A stretch of DNA of 64,000 nucleotides from Rhypophila decipiens. Its lineage: Eukaryota; Ascomycota; Sordariomycetes; Sordariales; Naviculisporaceae. The notes under the pieces are model-generated. The model was not told the origin of the DNA and did not search any database. It saw only the letters and a list, made by a program, of their open reading frames with translations. Within the stretch, counting starts at the first letter, position 1. Every line of letters begins with the position of its first letter. This document shows positions 35,456 to 46,811 of this stretch, one piece after another. The DNA lies in assembly GCA_033297075.1 (NCBI GenBank), contig MU858055.1, forward strand, positions 62,001 through 126,000, in the 5' to 3' direction. The translations under genes and the position numbers were made by a program.

Positions 35456-36858
35456 ATCCGGTCCATACACAGGCTGTTATTTTACGGAGAGGCTATACGA
35501 GGATCAACTGTTGTCTCTTATCCTATCGTTACTTTAACGATGAAAGCAAAAGGTAAATCGTTAAGCTTATCGGTCAATATGTTTGTAAAGTATATAGTAG
35601 CATTTTTCCAAGTACATATCTTATATAGCCGTCAACTCGTGTATGAACACTCACATATTCAACCGAACTCATATGTATATAGACCGCCTATCAGTACATA
35701 TCGGGCTTGAAGTTTTTTCTTATCAAGGCGCCGAAGTGCGCGGCGTTGACCTATCCTCGTGATCACTGACCTCGCGGAACTCAGCTGGCCCCTCACGAAG
35801 TAGATTGGGGCCTGAGCCTCTGCACATATAGGATCATCGGCTGAGGCTTTGATCTGCACGAATATGTCATTAGACGCCAGCAGGACATTGGCCGGGTTAC
35901 ACAGTACACAGCCACCACGAAACAGGCGGTTGGTAGGAAGCGATGAATGGGTAGGTAAGAACCTAAACCAATCCCAGCCGGAGGAATCAATATCGGACGT
36001 CAATAGGGCCATAATAGTAAATGGTGGGTTGGGTTTTACGGCCTTCTATAAGGTAGAAGTGTAATCGATACCAGGCACAATGCGGTCCTGGATCGTACAT
36101 GCTAGGTAAATCGTATAGATACAGGTCTTAATCCTCGGTTTAGACAAGAAGCAATTGAAGGATGGAAATGAATTACAAGTTTGTATGCGATATATAAACT
36201 CAAAGCACCACATTCAGGTTACTTGGAGTGGCTTTTACCCCAAGCAGAGTATGTACTGTACAAGCATATCCGTAGAGTTAGAGTTATGGTTTTATGTATC
36301 AGGGGCGCCCCTTCCAGGTTGGGCCTGTTAAGCTTGCGCCCCACCTTTCCCGGCGAAACAAACCTGCGTTACGCTTTCCACCTGATGAACAAGGCAAGCG
36401 GCTTCAGTGCTTCACAGACTGCTCAGTGCATCCAGAACCCACCAGCCTACCGCCTCTCCCGTTATCCTGCCCCACGACATCGACATCGACCTCGCCTCTA
36501 AATCATTCTATTTACGGACGAGTCATCTCATTTCGCTCACTTGACCGACCCGATCCCCGACGATTGAGCTGCCAGCAGATCGCAAAGGCTCGTCCGACCC
36601 CCCAACCCCGGCTTCGCCCGTTTCCGTTGCCGCCGCACTCACTTTGCCGCCGACTTGCAAATTGCGGCTCTCTGTCGATCAACAACGACAAAGCTCCATG
36701 TCGACGTGAGACAGTCGGCATCAACGTCGAAATCGACCGATGATCTCCCCCGCGTCGGTCAACCTCGGATTATAATCGCCCTCGAATTTTGTCCTCGCTC
36801 CTTTGCTGCCCAGCTACCCCCACGAGCTTTGTGAGGGGCCCTGCAGTCGACCGCAATT
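35456..36858. other. Intergenic, GH131 3' side and STE50 leader
   Basis: 1.4 kb. The first kilobase is AT-rich with no coding signal. From about 36300 it becomes pyrimidine-rich and GC-richer, fitting a long STE50 5' leader. Confidence 0.5.
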
Positions 36859-38455
36859 ATGAATTTCGACTCGGGAACCGCCTACGCAGAGTCTGATGCC
36901 GATGACGAGTACGAGCGAGATATGGCAGGAAGCTCGCCGATTGATCACACCGATGTCGAGACGTCCCCCATCGATTCCGGACCGCCATCTGCCCAACAAA
37001 CACCCACGACGTATGGGTACAGGAGCAGCGGAGATAGGCTCCCCGAGACCATAATATCGGAGTGGACCGCCGAGGAGTGCGCTGATTTCATTGCGACGAT
37101 TGGGTTGGAACAGTATTCTGATAGTTTTATAGGTTCGTGGCTGGCTCTCGTTGATTCTCCAATCTTTGGTCTGTTGCTAACACGAGCTGCTCAGAAAACG
37201 AGATTGTGGGAGAAGCGCTTGTCGCCCTTCAGCATGACGATCTCAAGCAGATGGGTGTCACCAGCGTCGGTCACCGATTAACCATTTTGAAGTCGGTTTA
37301 TGATGTAAAGAAGGCCCAGGACGTGCCTATCGAGAGCGATCACTATATGCCACTCAGTAAGTTTGGCCACTACGACCAACTCAGACCACAACTGCTAACA
37401 CGTCCCATCTAGCCGCCGAGACGGAAGCGCAATCGGCCAACGCCACTCTGAAGGATATCAAGCAGCTTGTGGAACAGTTGCGCCTGCGAGACGAGCGGAT
37501 GCTCCTGATCGAGCAAGACCTTCGGAGAATGACTGAGGATTTCAGAAGATTACGAGAAGACATGCTCCCGGCGTTACGGCTGGCCAAAGATGCTCAACAG
37601 CCCCTACCGAATGTCAACAATGGCACGCCCAACTATGAATCCAGTATATCCCCTCCCGCACCAACGCCGTCGACGGCAGGCACACCTGGTGTCGGTTTGG
37701 GGCGCAAGTACTCAACCAAGAAGATCATGCTCGACCGCGCTCCAAAAGCTGCCTCCTCTCCAACTCACCTCCAGACCACTCACAACCATTCTATTGCCGA
37801 GCAAACTTTGGACCCCGCCTCAGCGGCGGACAGAGCCGTGCTCCCATCGTCCCATCTAGGCATGAACGGTTCGAGCATCAATGCCGCGTCCCCCTCCTAT
37901 CCATCTCCTAACATCCCATCGCCGACCTCACCGCCTACACAAATAACGGGCACCACCCTTAACAGCCGCTCATATCGGTCGGATCAACCCACTCCGTCGA
38001 GCCGCTCCACTTTTGCCGAAAACGATTCGTACAACTCGGGAAGCAAGACCCCGGGAGTGCCCCGTGGTGGACAGCGGACGCCGGCCCCGGCACCTCCAGA
38101 TACGCCTGGGTCCAGTAACGCATCCGTGGAGATCTTCAAGTCGTTCCGAGTCAGTATGGATGACCCGTGCTACAAGGTGCTCCCTGCGGCGCTCAAGAAG
38201 TACCAAATCAACGCACCCTGGGACCAGTACGCGCTGTACATTGTCTACGGGGACCAGGAGCGATGCCTCGGCCTGGAAGAAAAACCGCTTATCCTGTTCA
38301 AGCAGCTGGATAAGGAGGGGAAGAAGCCCATGTTCATGCTTAGGAAGACGAACAATGCGCAAGCCGATGCCTCTGGGGACGTGCCCGGGAGCGCTGGGTT
38401 GGGCAGCACCAGTACTAGGACTGCGGGATATGATCCGCCAGGCGGAATCATATAA
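36859..38455 (+). CDS. STE50: MAPK-cascade adaptor Ste50 (SAM and RA domains)
   Basis: Adaptor that binds the MAPKKK Ste11 through its SAM domain and Ras/Cdc42-type input through its RA domain, feeding pheromone, filamentous and osmotic pathways. Exons 36859-37132, 37195-37356 and 37413-38455 give 492 aa; introns are 62 and 56 bp, phase 1. Seen: acidic N-terminus, SAM domain at about residues 68-135 (SEWTAEECADFIATIGLEQY, then LKQMGVTSVGHRLTILKSVY), a coiled coil at about 150-195 (LKDIKQLVEQLRLRDERMLL), a Ser/Thr/Pro-rich linker with many possible MAPK sites, and an RA domain at about 384-465 (CYKVLPAALKKYQI, YALYIVYGDQERCLGLEEKP). The SAM domain is split by intron 1, which removes an in-frame insertion. 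Confidence 0.94.
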
Positions 38456-39794
38456 AACGGAGCGAGTTTTGTCTACTACCAGTAGCAGTTGGTCCTCTGA
38501 GACGAAAAGATTTCTGAGAGCGGGACAGGCGATGCGAGCCATGGCCTTTTCATGGCACATGTCTTGAGACCCCCTTATTCATGTCGAGTGCGGCGAAGCG
38601 AATGTTATTTGCATAGCGATTTGTCTTGTTGGGTTGCTGCGAGTATGTTTCTCGAATGTCTTCGGAAGTGGTGCGTCATTTTTGGTGGGAGATGTGCCTG
38701 GGAAACGGAGAAAGGCTTTTGGCGATCATTGCGCTCTGGAGGGACGGACCTTTCTTTTCTCTGCATATAGAGCTTGCCCGAGGGCAGCTTTTGGTCGTCT
38801 GATGGAAAGGGTCAGTGGGTTGGGACCAGCGGGCACAGCCGAGAGAGCAACGTGGAAAGAGAAGTTCTGGTGGAGATCTAGGTACATATTGAGTGTATCA
38901 TTCCAAATTCAAATTTCTCATATGCAGTGGAAAGATAGGGAGAGGAAGAAGGTCAAAATAGGGATGGGAAACAAACAAACAGACAGACAGGAACCGGGAC
39001 TACTACTTACCTTTTTTTATTTACTTTTTTTTCTATTTGAATTCATCTGTCAATATGGAACATGCCAGGGGCACTGTTTTATCTCTGTGTTTTACCTACG
39101 TACTCGAGCAGCCAGGAGCAAACAAGCAAGCCTACTGTTTAAATCCAACTTTTGATCGTTTTCGTCTTTCTAAACAGCTTCAGAACTACCCAGGACATAT
39201 CTCTAGCTGTGATGCAGTGATTACAAGAAAAGCAATTTTGGCACCGGTCACCCAGGATTCCGTACACCATGATATAGCACATTCATCAGTAACCCGTATA
39301 TACAATAGAGTAGAATAAAGTAACTCAAAATATAGAACTATGAAAAAACATGTTTCCACCCCAACTTCAACATCAACTTCATTAATTAAAAGCGTAATTA
39401 GTGTAAACATGGTGTATGATGATGAACACAAAAACTCTCAGGGAGATTTCAGAAATTCCTCTTATACCCGCCCGCCCAGTGCTCCGTCTCGTACCAACTT
39501 TTCCGCTGCCATGCATGAGAGAAAAATGCAACAGAATCAAACAGACTGGAATGTTGCCGAGCGCCCAAAGATAAGGTTGCGGCAATCAAGACAAATCGCC
39601 CCCCTCTTGCTCGTATCCGTCAGGAAAATTCGAGCATATGGTCGTGCGTATCAAGGCACAAGCGGGCACCCAATCCGGTGGTGCGTCCCAGTCTTGCACT
39701 GGCCCGCGCCGGTATGCCATCCCAATCGCCTTCCTACCCAGCTAACAGCCAGGTGAAGAAAGCAGGAGGATTCTTCAGTCCGGTCCATCATCAT
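38456..39794. other. Intergenic, convergent 3' ends of STE50 and ceramide synthase
   Basis: 1.3 kb with 3' UTR character, including a T-rich tract near 39010 and a short ACAA/ACAG repeat near 38970. No gene recognised. Confidence 0.5.
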
Positions 39795-41301
39795 CTACCT
39801 CTTTTTAACATTCCCATTCTGCGAAATGGCAGTCGACGCGGCAGCAGCATAACTCTTTCCATCCTTATGATGATCCTCCTCCTCCGCGGCCTCAGCTTCA
39901 ACCTCAGCCTCCGACTCATCCTCATCACTGCGGTCGTCCTTAGCAACATTGTGCACGACAAAGCGGTAGGCGATCCTCAGAATATAAAACAACCAAAAGA
40001 GGTTCAGCGCTTGTAGCGAACTCAACAGTGTACCCGTAATCCAGAATGCCAAGTCGCACTTGTACTGTCCCGTCTCCCAGTTGAGCTCGTAAGGGCCGAC
40101 CGTCTTGAACTCGTTGAACAGACTCAGCAGGATGCGAATGTTGAGGTAGTGGCGCATGTAGATCCACACGCAGCAGAAGAGGCCGTAGTAGGGGCCGATT
40201 AGCCAGTGGTCGATGTAGTTTAGGGTTTTGGAGGTCTGGACATAATTAAGAAAATGTTAGTTGGTGGACTGAAAACGAGGAAGGGGGGACGGGAAAGGCA
40301 TACCGCTAGGAAGAAATCGCTGATATCATGGGTAATGTACACGGCCAGACCCATATAGGTGAAATGGAAGCGGTAGCTCAGGCCGATCAGGGCCAAGCTG
40401 ACAATGTGGTGGGCGATCAGCTCCTTAAAGTCCTTGCGGGGCTCCTCCATGCCGAGGAGCATGACGATGGCCTGCTGGGCCCAGTAGGCCGCCTGGAAGA
40501 GGTAGTAGAACTTGAAGATGGCCTCGTGGGTCTTGTGTGGGAAGGCCTCGTACATGCCCGAGACGTTAAAGTACCAGACGGGCGTCCGGCTCATGATGTA
40601 CATGCCCGCAGGACCCAAGAAGCCAAAGTAGATGGCCGTGTACGCCTGCTCCATGAAGCGGGACTGCTTCGCGCGCGACTTGAGTCCTGCCTTCTTGGCC
40701 AGTGGGCGCAGCACTTCCTGCATGATGAACTCGCGGGTGAAGGAGAGAACGACGGTGTAGAAGGAGACGAAGGCGATGTCCCAGAGGCCCTTTCCATATT
40801 GGGGTACCTCGCCGGGGCTGGTCGGCTCGATCTTGTACGACAAGAAGATGAAGCGGGAGACCGGGTTGCTCTGGGTCGGGTTGACGGCGAAGACGAGGCC
40901 GAAGATGGCCAGGATGGCGAGGGGAATCACCCAAGTGTGCTTTATCGCGTAGGATCTCGCCCGGCGGAGGGCAGAGCGGGCCTTGCGCCGCTTCGACGAT
41001 CGTTTGGTCGTGGCATCCTGCAAAAGACAAGAGTTTGGGGTCAGTTTTTCGCTTTTCGAGGCTTATGTTATAAAAGACAAGAAAGCCGTACCCTCGATTG
41101 GGATGCAGTTCCCTGCAAATGCATCAAGCTCGTAGCCAGACCAGGCGCCCCCGTGTCGCCGACCCTCAGGCTCGATCCTAGGCCACTAGACACCCTGCGT
41201 CTCCGGGCAGCCGCGCTGGCCTCATCTTGACGTAATTGATGGTCGGCAGAGGTGTTGAGTGGAGGGAATGGCTCTGCGCCTGGTGATGATGCGCGCGCCA
41301 T
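39795..41301 (-). CDS. LAG1: Ceramide synthase (Lag1/Lac1, TLC domain)
   Basis: ER acyl-CoA-dependent sphingoid-base N-acyltransferase making (dihydro)ceramide. Exons 41301-41092, 41017-40304 and 40235-39795, introns of 74 and 68 bp in phase 0, give 454 aa. Seen: basic N-terminus, first membrane helix (WVIPLAILAIFGLVFAV), then the TLC domain with the Lag motif HHIVSLALIGLSYRFHFTYM followed by GLAVYITHDISDFFLA. The paired histidines and the HD/D residues that define the active site are all present. A C-terminal acidic stretch (SDEDESEAEVEAEAAEEEDH) matches the regulatory tail of fungal enzymes. Filamentous ascomycetes usually have two paralogues; which one this is (LagA- or BarA-like) cannot be told here. 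Confidence 0.94.
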
Positions 41302-42427
41302 GGCGGAAAACGTTTTGGTTGCCGTCTCTCGTGAACCTCGATGGTGTGAAAGCGAAAATGGTGAAGAGAGAGAGGCTGACGGTGGAATCCGGGGAAGAAG
41401 GAATACCCGTTGTTTCCCCTTTTCCTTTTATCTTTGGTTCGCCTTTCTCTGGAAAAGTATAATTAGCGGTAGTGTCGGGAGCGCAGGTATAACTTTGCTG
41501 ACACCGGGAGACAAATTTATTTCTTGGCGCAACGAGAGGCTGTTTGCCATGCAGTTGCTGCGCGTGGCACTTTACAGGGGGTTATTGCCGCGAAGATCTC
41601 CTTGAAGACCAAAAGATCTTTCTGGGTCATACAAAGTGCCTCCTTTTGCACGATCTTTTTATCGGATTCTCTAGCCGTAATGGTGACTCTGCAGGAATTG
41701 GTTGTGTCCGCAGACACCGTGTTAAGCTAGGAAATCAAAATATCTTTGTTGTCACGCGTGTGATACAAAAGGAGCAATCGAGAACGAGGTCTTCCTCGTC
41801 GCATTCAGGGGTTCCGCGGGTGAGATCCACTTGGACCCCTGTTTCGGCTACTCCACGTTGAGAAGTGAAATGCCTAACACGCTTTGGTGATACTTGTTCC
41901 CAAAATCTGTTAGCCGGCTTGATGAAATCACTGTCCAACAAGATCACTACTGTACAACAGAGAGTCATGGTCTTTTATAATGTAGGAGTAATGACAACGC
42001 CCTTGTTGCGGGTTTTCGGGATTCAGTTCGGAATACTCAGGATGTACCGAGTATCGTGCTCTCATTATTCGTTACATACTTACATACAAAAAGCCCGGAA
42101 GGCACTATGGAACAAAGACACCAGAAATAGTCGAACAACGGAAAAGGTATAATTTGGTATCCAGTTAGGTATATGATCCGCAAATACAATGCTATTCAGC
42201 TGATTGTTTGGAATCCAGTAATCCCTTGATGCCAACCTATACCATCCATTGCCTGCCTTAACCTTTCCGGACTTGCCATATAGAAAACCCAAGAAGAAGT
42301 TAAGAATAAACATAAAAGCACTGGGTAACAAGCTATGCAGATAACCGGGTATGTAAACAATATGCAAAACGCCATCCCATTTTCAGTCCGATAAATAGCA
42401 AAGACAAAATTCGCATACAGCAGCCCA
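41302..42427. other. Intergenic, ceramide synthase promoter and palH 3' side
   Basis: 1.1 kb between two minus-strand genes. A CT-rich block near 41400-41450 lies just upstream of the ceramide synthase start. No gene recognised. Confidence 0.5.
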
Positions 42428-44881
42428 CTACGAACGTGGCGGGGAAGAAGGGCCGGCTCCGGGTTCGGGCCCAGAATAGGCTTCCTCACCAGAGTGTTTT
42501 CCCGAGGTGGCTGACTCCGGAGTCGGTGGTGTACTATTCGGGACAGCCCCGTCACGTCTCGGAGGCGCCGGGATCACAGTCACCGGTAAGGTTCTGTTAC
42601 TCCGTCTGCCAGCGACACCGCCAAAAAAAGAAGAATCACCGCCTCGGGCAACCGGGCCAATTCCGGGTCCCGGTCCGGTACCGTACGGGTTGTATTGATT
42701 TGAGGAAGCCCGCGAAGATTCACCCTCTGTTGAACTAGCTCCTCGACCCGTACTATTTCTTCGTGGCATGCCGTGCCGCTGCGCCAGTTCCAGTTCTTCT
42801 TCTTCTCGCAACTGTGCAAGCGCAGCTCCTCGTCGTGGAGGCGCCGGTATCACAGTGACGGGGAGACTGTCCGTGTCGGGTGTGGGACGAATGCGTTCTC
42901 TCAGTCTTTCAGCTTGCGTCACGGCGAATTCCTCTAAACGCGTCCGGATGTCCCAGCGAGCAGAATTGTCACGCTCCCCCGACTTCTCCTTGGGCGTGTT
43001 GTCGACTTCGGTCGTGGTAGGGACCTCCTCCTTACTACTTCGGCCAACGCGCGGGATGGACACGCTCCGTGACATGGAGCGCCACCAATGCGGCGATGGG
43101 GCTGCTGTTGACACTGGGCCGACTGCGGGCTCTTGAGTGCCATCGAGTGCCAAGTCTGGCGGCGTACTGGCAGCGCCGTCTTCTCTACGGTGGCCGGATG
43201 AGTTGCTGTCGGTTCTCGCTAAACTTGTATCGTTATCTTGCGGGGGAGGAGGTGGTGAAGGTCGCGAGGTGGTTTCGGTCAGGGGGTGGTATCTGACGGC
43301 ATATACTGTGCTCGCAGCACTGGCGGTATCTGTCCTGCTGATAGGTGTAACGACCGGTGGAGGTCGAGCCGGCCAGAGAGGTGGTTGCGAAAATCGTATC
43401 CTCTCATGATTTGTTGGTTGTTTTTCCGTTGCCTCTTTTGGTTGGTCCGCTTTTCTCTGCCGGGACCGTGACCTGTATCTGGAGGCAATCGAGCTGACAT
43501 GGGGCCATAGGTGGCCCCGTGCGGTACTTGTACCGTCACCCTGCCCGTTATCTTTCCTTCCGCTTTCACCATCCCCTTCGTCGGGCCCTTTCCTCCTTCT
43601 CCTAGACCAGCCTATGTCTGAAAGCGTAGCCTCCAGCATCTCGTCTCCGTCGAAAACCTCCCTGCCCAAAATACCGTCCTTCTTTTCTTCCCGTTCTAGG
43701 GCCTCGATTCGTTCCACCCATTCCCAAACGATGACACTCGCAGCTGCCGCCCCCACCCATCGAACATAATCGCCCCATCCAGTAAACTCGGGTTTCGATA
43801 TATCGAGAATGAAAAAAACAACGGGAACAAGAATAGCCAGCATGGAGAGTGCCGCCACAAGGCAGATGTTCTTCATCTGCGGGTGATAAAATGCGTATCG
43901 CTTCTTCATCAACGAGTAGTATATGACCCAGGCAGCGTACAGAACCCCCAGCGAGAGGGCAAAGAGATAGCTGAGCGCAGGGACGGCATCGGTGAATGAC
44001 CTGGGGCGTATGGCGCCCTGGCCCATGTACTGGAAACTATTCAGGGACTGGAAAACGACGTCGAGACTGATCAGAGCAAAGGCAGTCCACTTTATGATAA
44101 CCTTCTCGCGCTGGCGTGGAAACAGTCTGATCAGGGTTTGGGCTTGTGCAAGCCACAAAAAGGTGTCGGATATAATGCGTATGATTTTGATTTCCAATCC
44201 ACCCAAGACATCCTGTTGGATCATTTTGGCGTTCAAGTAGCCCTCGGCATGCTGCTCTTCGGCCACGCGAAACGTGGCAGCCGTCGCGATGGTTAAAGAT
44301 ACCGCTACTGTAAGGGCGGCAACCTTCTGCAGCCACGGGCGGCCACCAATGTTAGTGCCGCTGCCGCCATTTGTAAAGCCTTTCCGACCTAATACCACAA
44401 CACCTCCGTCGAGAAATGACCTAGGCGTAATCAACAGCATAATGACAAGCGTGTAGGCGACAATTGTCGTGGCTGCAAGGGCGTAACATTGCGGAAGCAT
44501 CGATGCGTAAAAGGGATCGTGGAAGTCGGAAAGATGATCGCCAGGGTGGCGAGGATCACTTCCGGCGCCATCGACCTCTTCAATAGAGATAGTCCCCCCG
44601 CCACCATTGGCAATGATCGGGGGAATGATGCACGGCGGCTTGTAGACTGTGCCGCTCTGTAGTGTGATAACCTGGCCGTCGGATAGTGTCACGACTCCTC
44701 CGGGTTGTAGATTTACAGTAGGACAGCGAGCTTGTTTGGCGATAACGGGTGAAGTGCTTGCGGTTGGCGGCACCGTGGCGGTTACCGTCAAGACTTGGTC
44801 GTCGATTAATTGCCGTGCCTCCATGGCTGGTTGTTTTTGGTCGGCAACCAGCCGCTGGGGAAGAACGGTGGATGCGCTCAA
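42428..44881 (-). CDS. palH: Ambient-pH sensor PalH/Rim21
   Basis: Seven-helix plasma-membrane sensor of alkaline pH that signals through the arrestin PalF to activate PacC. Single exon, 817 aa. Seen: extracellular N-terminus with CPTVNLQPGGVVTLSDGQVI, then the family segment FHDPFYASMLPQCYALAATT leading into helix 1, seven hydrophobic segments in about residues 125-385, with the conserved loop YHPQMKNICLVAALSML. A cytosolic tail of about 420 residues is Arg/Ser/Pro-rich. It carries two identical 12-residue copies of LPVTVIPAPPRR (coding bases 42830-42865 and 42554-42589). A second ATG 19 codons in (MEARQLIDD) could be the true start. The tail is the region that binds PalF in Aspergillus; the repeats may be part of that interface (inference). 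Confidence 0.94.
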   Translation of the reverse strand: MSASTVLPQRLVADQKQPAMEARQLIDDQVLTVTATVPPTASTSPVIAKQARCPTVNLQPGGVVTLSDGQVITLQSGTVYKPPCIIPPIIANGGGGTISIEEVDGAGSDPRHPGDHLSDFHDPFYASMLPQCYALAATTIVAYTLVIMLLITPRSFLDGGVVVLGRKGFTNGGSGTNIGGRPWLQKVAALTVAVSLTIATAATFRVAEEQHAEGYLNAKMIQQDVLGGLEIKIIRIISDTFLWLAQAQTLIRLFPRQREKVIIKWTAFALISLDVVFQSLNSFQYMGQGAIRPRSFTDAVPALSYLFALSLGVLYAAWVIYYSLMKKRYAFYHPQMKNICLVAALSMLAILVPVVFFILDISKPEFTGWGDYVRWVGAAAASVIVWEWVERIEALEREEKKDGILGREVFDGDEMLEATLSDIGWSRRRRKGPDEGDGESGRKDNGQGDGTSTARGHLWPHVSSIASRYRSRSRQRKADQPKEATEKQPTNHERIRFSQPPLWPARPPPVVTPISRTDTASAASTVYAVRYHPLTETTSRPSPPPPPQDNDTSLARTDSNSSGHRREDGAASTPPDLALDGTQEPAVGPVSTAAPSPHWWRSMSRSVSIPRVGRSSKEEVPTTTEVDNTPKEKSGERDNSARWDIRTRLEEFAVTQAERLRERIRPTPDTDSLPVTVIPAPPRRGAALAQLREEEELELAQRHGMPRRNSTGRGASSTEGESSRASSNQYNPYGTGPGPGIGPVARGGDSSFFGGVAGRRSNRTLPVTVIPAPPRRDGAVPNSTPPTPESATSGKHSGEEAYSGPEPGAGPSSPPRS

Positions 44882-45505
44882 GCAGCCCTTCCGTCTCCTC
44901 TCGACTTATCGCTCAATCGCCATGAAAAGAGATGATGGAGGTCGTCGCATCGGTCGCGGTTGATGTCGCCGCCGCCGTCGCTGTCGGTAGTGGTCGGAAA
45001 CTGACAAAAGAGTCGTCTCGAGGATGCCAATATCTACGTTGTCGCTGTTCCTTGGCTTCCAAAAGTCCTTTGGATCGACAAATACCGAAGTCGTCGTCGT
45101 CCAGTGAAAGAGTCAATTCGCTGTCGTCGTCGAGGGAATTAGACACGAAATTGGAGGTTCTTAGTGTAGTGATGGCGTTTGATGTGGGGGAATGTTACGA
45201 AGCTGGGCGCCCAGAGAAATTTGGTAGGGAGACAGCAAGTCGGGACCAGGGAATTCCAGTGGGCAATCCAGGAAGGGGCAATCCCGGGAGAATTAAAAAA
45301 TTTAAATGCGCGAGCGACTCGACAACAGTCTGAAAGGGGAAGCAGAGGTCCCACACAACCAACATAGGAACATGAAATTCCTGCTTGAGCTCGTTTAATG
45401 CTACCCTCGACCCTTTGTCGAGAAGATTCTACTTCGGCACCTGGTTGTCTCGAGAGTGTTTGGAAACTGGATACCCGCTGATCAGTTATTCCCGGCGATG
45501 GTGAG

Positions 45506-45589
45506 CCCAGCACACTGCAACGGGGACTGGAATCCCCACTGAGGTGGAACAAGAACGCTCAGCGGTAACCTTACAGCCGAGCCACTGGG
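45506..45589 (-). other. tRNA-like multi-hairpin segment (possibly decayed tRNA)
   Basis: On the minus strand an outer 5-bp stem (CCCAG/CTGGG) encloses a 7-bp hairpin resembling a D arm (GCTC...GAGC, starting GTGGCTCGG), a 4-bp hairpin (CCAC/GTGG) and a GGGG/CCCC hairpin with loop ATTCCAGT that resembles a T arm. Arm lengths and spacing do not fit an intact cloverleaf and no anticodon arm is clear. Confidence 0.2.
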
Positions 45590-46502
45590 GAAGGGACACT
45601 TTATCGAGCTCCTGCCAGCCAGAGCTCAATTCAATCTCACAGTGTGTTCATTCAGTGAAGTGAGATACTGCTTGACATCCTACCGTATCTCCGTTCCAAG
45701 GTTGGACAGAGTGGAGGACGAATTATACCAAGCGAATAAACAAGTCGCATATTGCGCAGGCCCAAGAATGACAAGACGAGGCGCAGCTACTCCGCTTGGT
45801 GCGCCAATATATGGGACCTCGCTGAGATCGAGATCAAAGAGAAGCAATCGACAGAATCGATCGCACTGTGATTTACCGACACTTGTTTCTTTCAAAATCT
45901 GTAAATAAGACGTCAACACAGATGCCACCAACAATGCTTGATAATGAACCAAGGCCCCATTAGTCGGCGATTCTTCTATTTTCCACCTCAAAACAAGGCC
46001 TCATTTATTGTACAGTATCATCTCGTTACCTGCTCGCCCATATGGTATTTTCTCGTTGGCGGGTGACTCGCCAGCCTTCCATATTAATTGCCCCCCATCA
46101 ACCAAATATCTCGTCCCTCGATCAGGTTGGCAGCTGGATTTGATAGTTGAGAGAGGAAAGACCGATCATTTTCTTCCTCATTCAACGCTTCTTGGATACC
46201 CTGTCAGTATAAACAATCATGAGGCATTCCAGATCCCATGGTCATGCCACATATCCAAGCTCAAGTCGTTCCTTTCCCAGCAACGAGTCAATGAGGTACA
46301 GTAGAGATACCAACACTCAACGTCCGCGAATGTACAATATATTATATCCGGAGGTAAGTATGTTGGCCACCAATCACACTGGCCAGCATCCGAGGCATTT
46401 TCGTGTCGTGTCCTACTGACTCATCCTATTTACCCAATCCCGAGACCAAAAAGTGACAACTCTTGTATCGGGACGAAGAAAATGGGTCAATGGGGACGAA
46501 AT

Positions 46503-46811
46503 GCCAAGTCCGGGCGTGCCGGCCCGAGAATTCTCCCAAACGGAGATAAAAGGTCCGGCCAGTGGGTTAGGTTTAGCAGGCTTGACGGTGCTCGTGTGCC
46601 ATTTGAACCCTTGACACATGTGTATCAAAGAGACGTTTTGTTTGCTTGTTTGGTTCGAGGACAACACCACCATCTGATTTGGGTGCTTTCTGGGGAAATG
46701 GCCCAAGGATCATCTGTTCTTTGCCAAGGGGAAATCCCGGCTTGGAACTGAAGCTTGGCAAGGCTTTTCACACGTGCAGATTGTGGGGAAGAAGAGTTCC
46801 CCAGCCTTGGC
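46503..46811. promoter_or_regulatory. Cluster of four PacC-like hexamers
   Basis: GCCAAG at 46503-46508 and 46723-46728, and its complement CTTGGC at 46754-46759 and 46806-46811. PacC binds GCCARG in Aspergillus. The cluster lies upstream of both palH and TEA4, though more than 1.6 kb from either start. Binding is not shown. Confidence 0.3.

Noticed and set aside
40328..41230. 300-codon plus-strand frame opposite the ceramide synthase
   Set aside because: Exact antisense of conserved TLC-domain exons; no similarity to any family.
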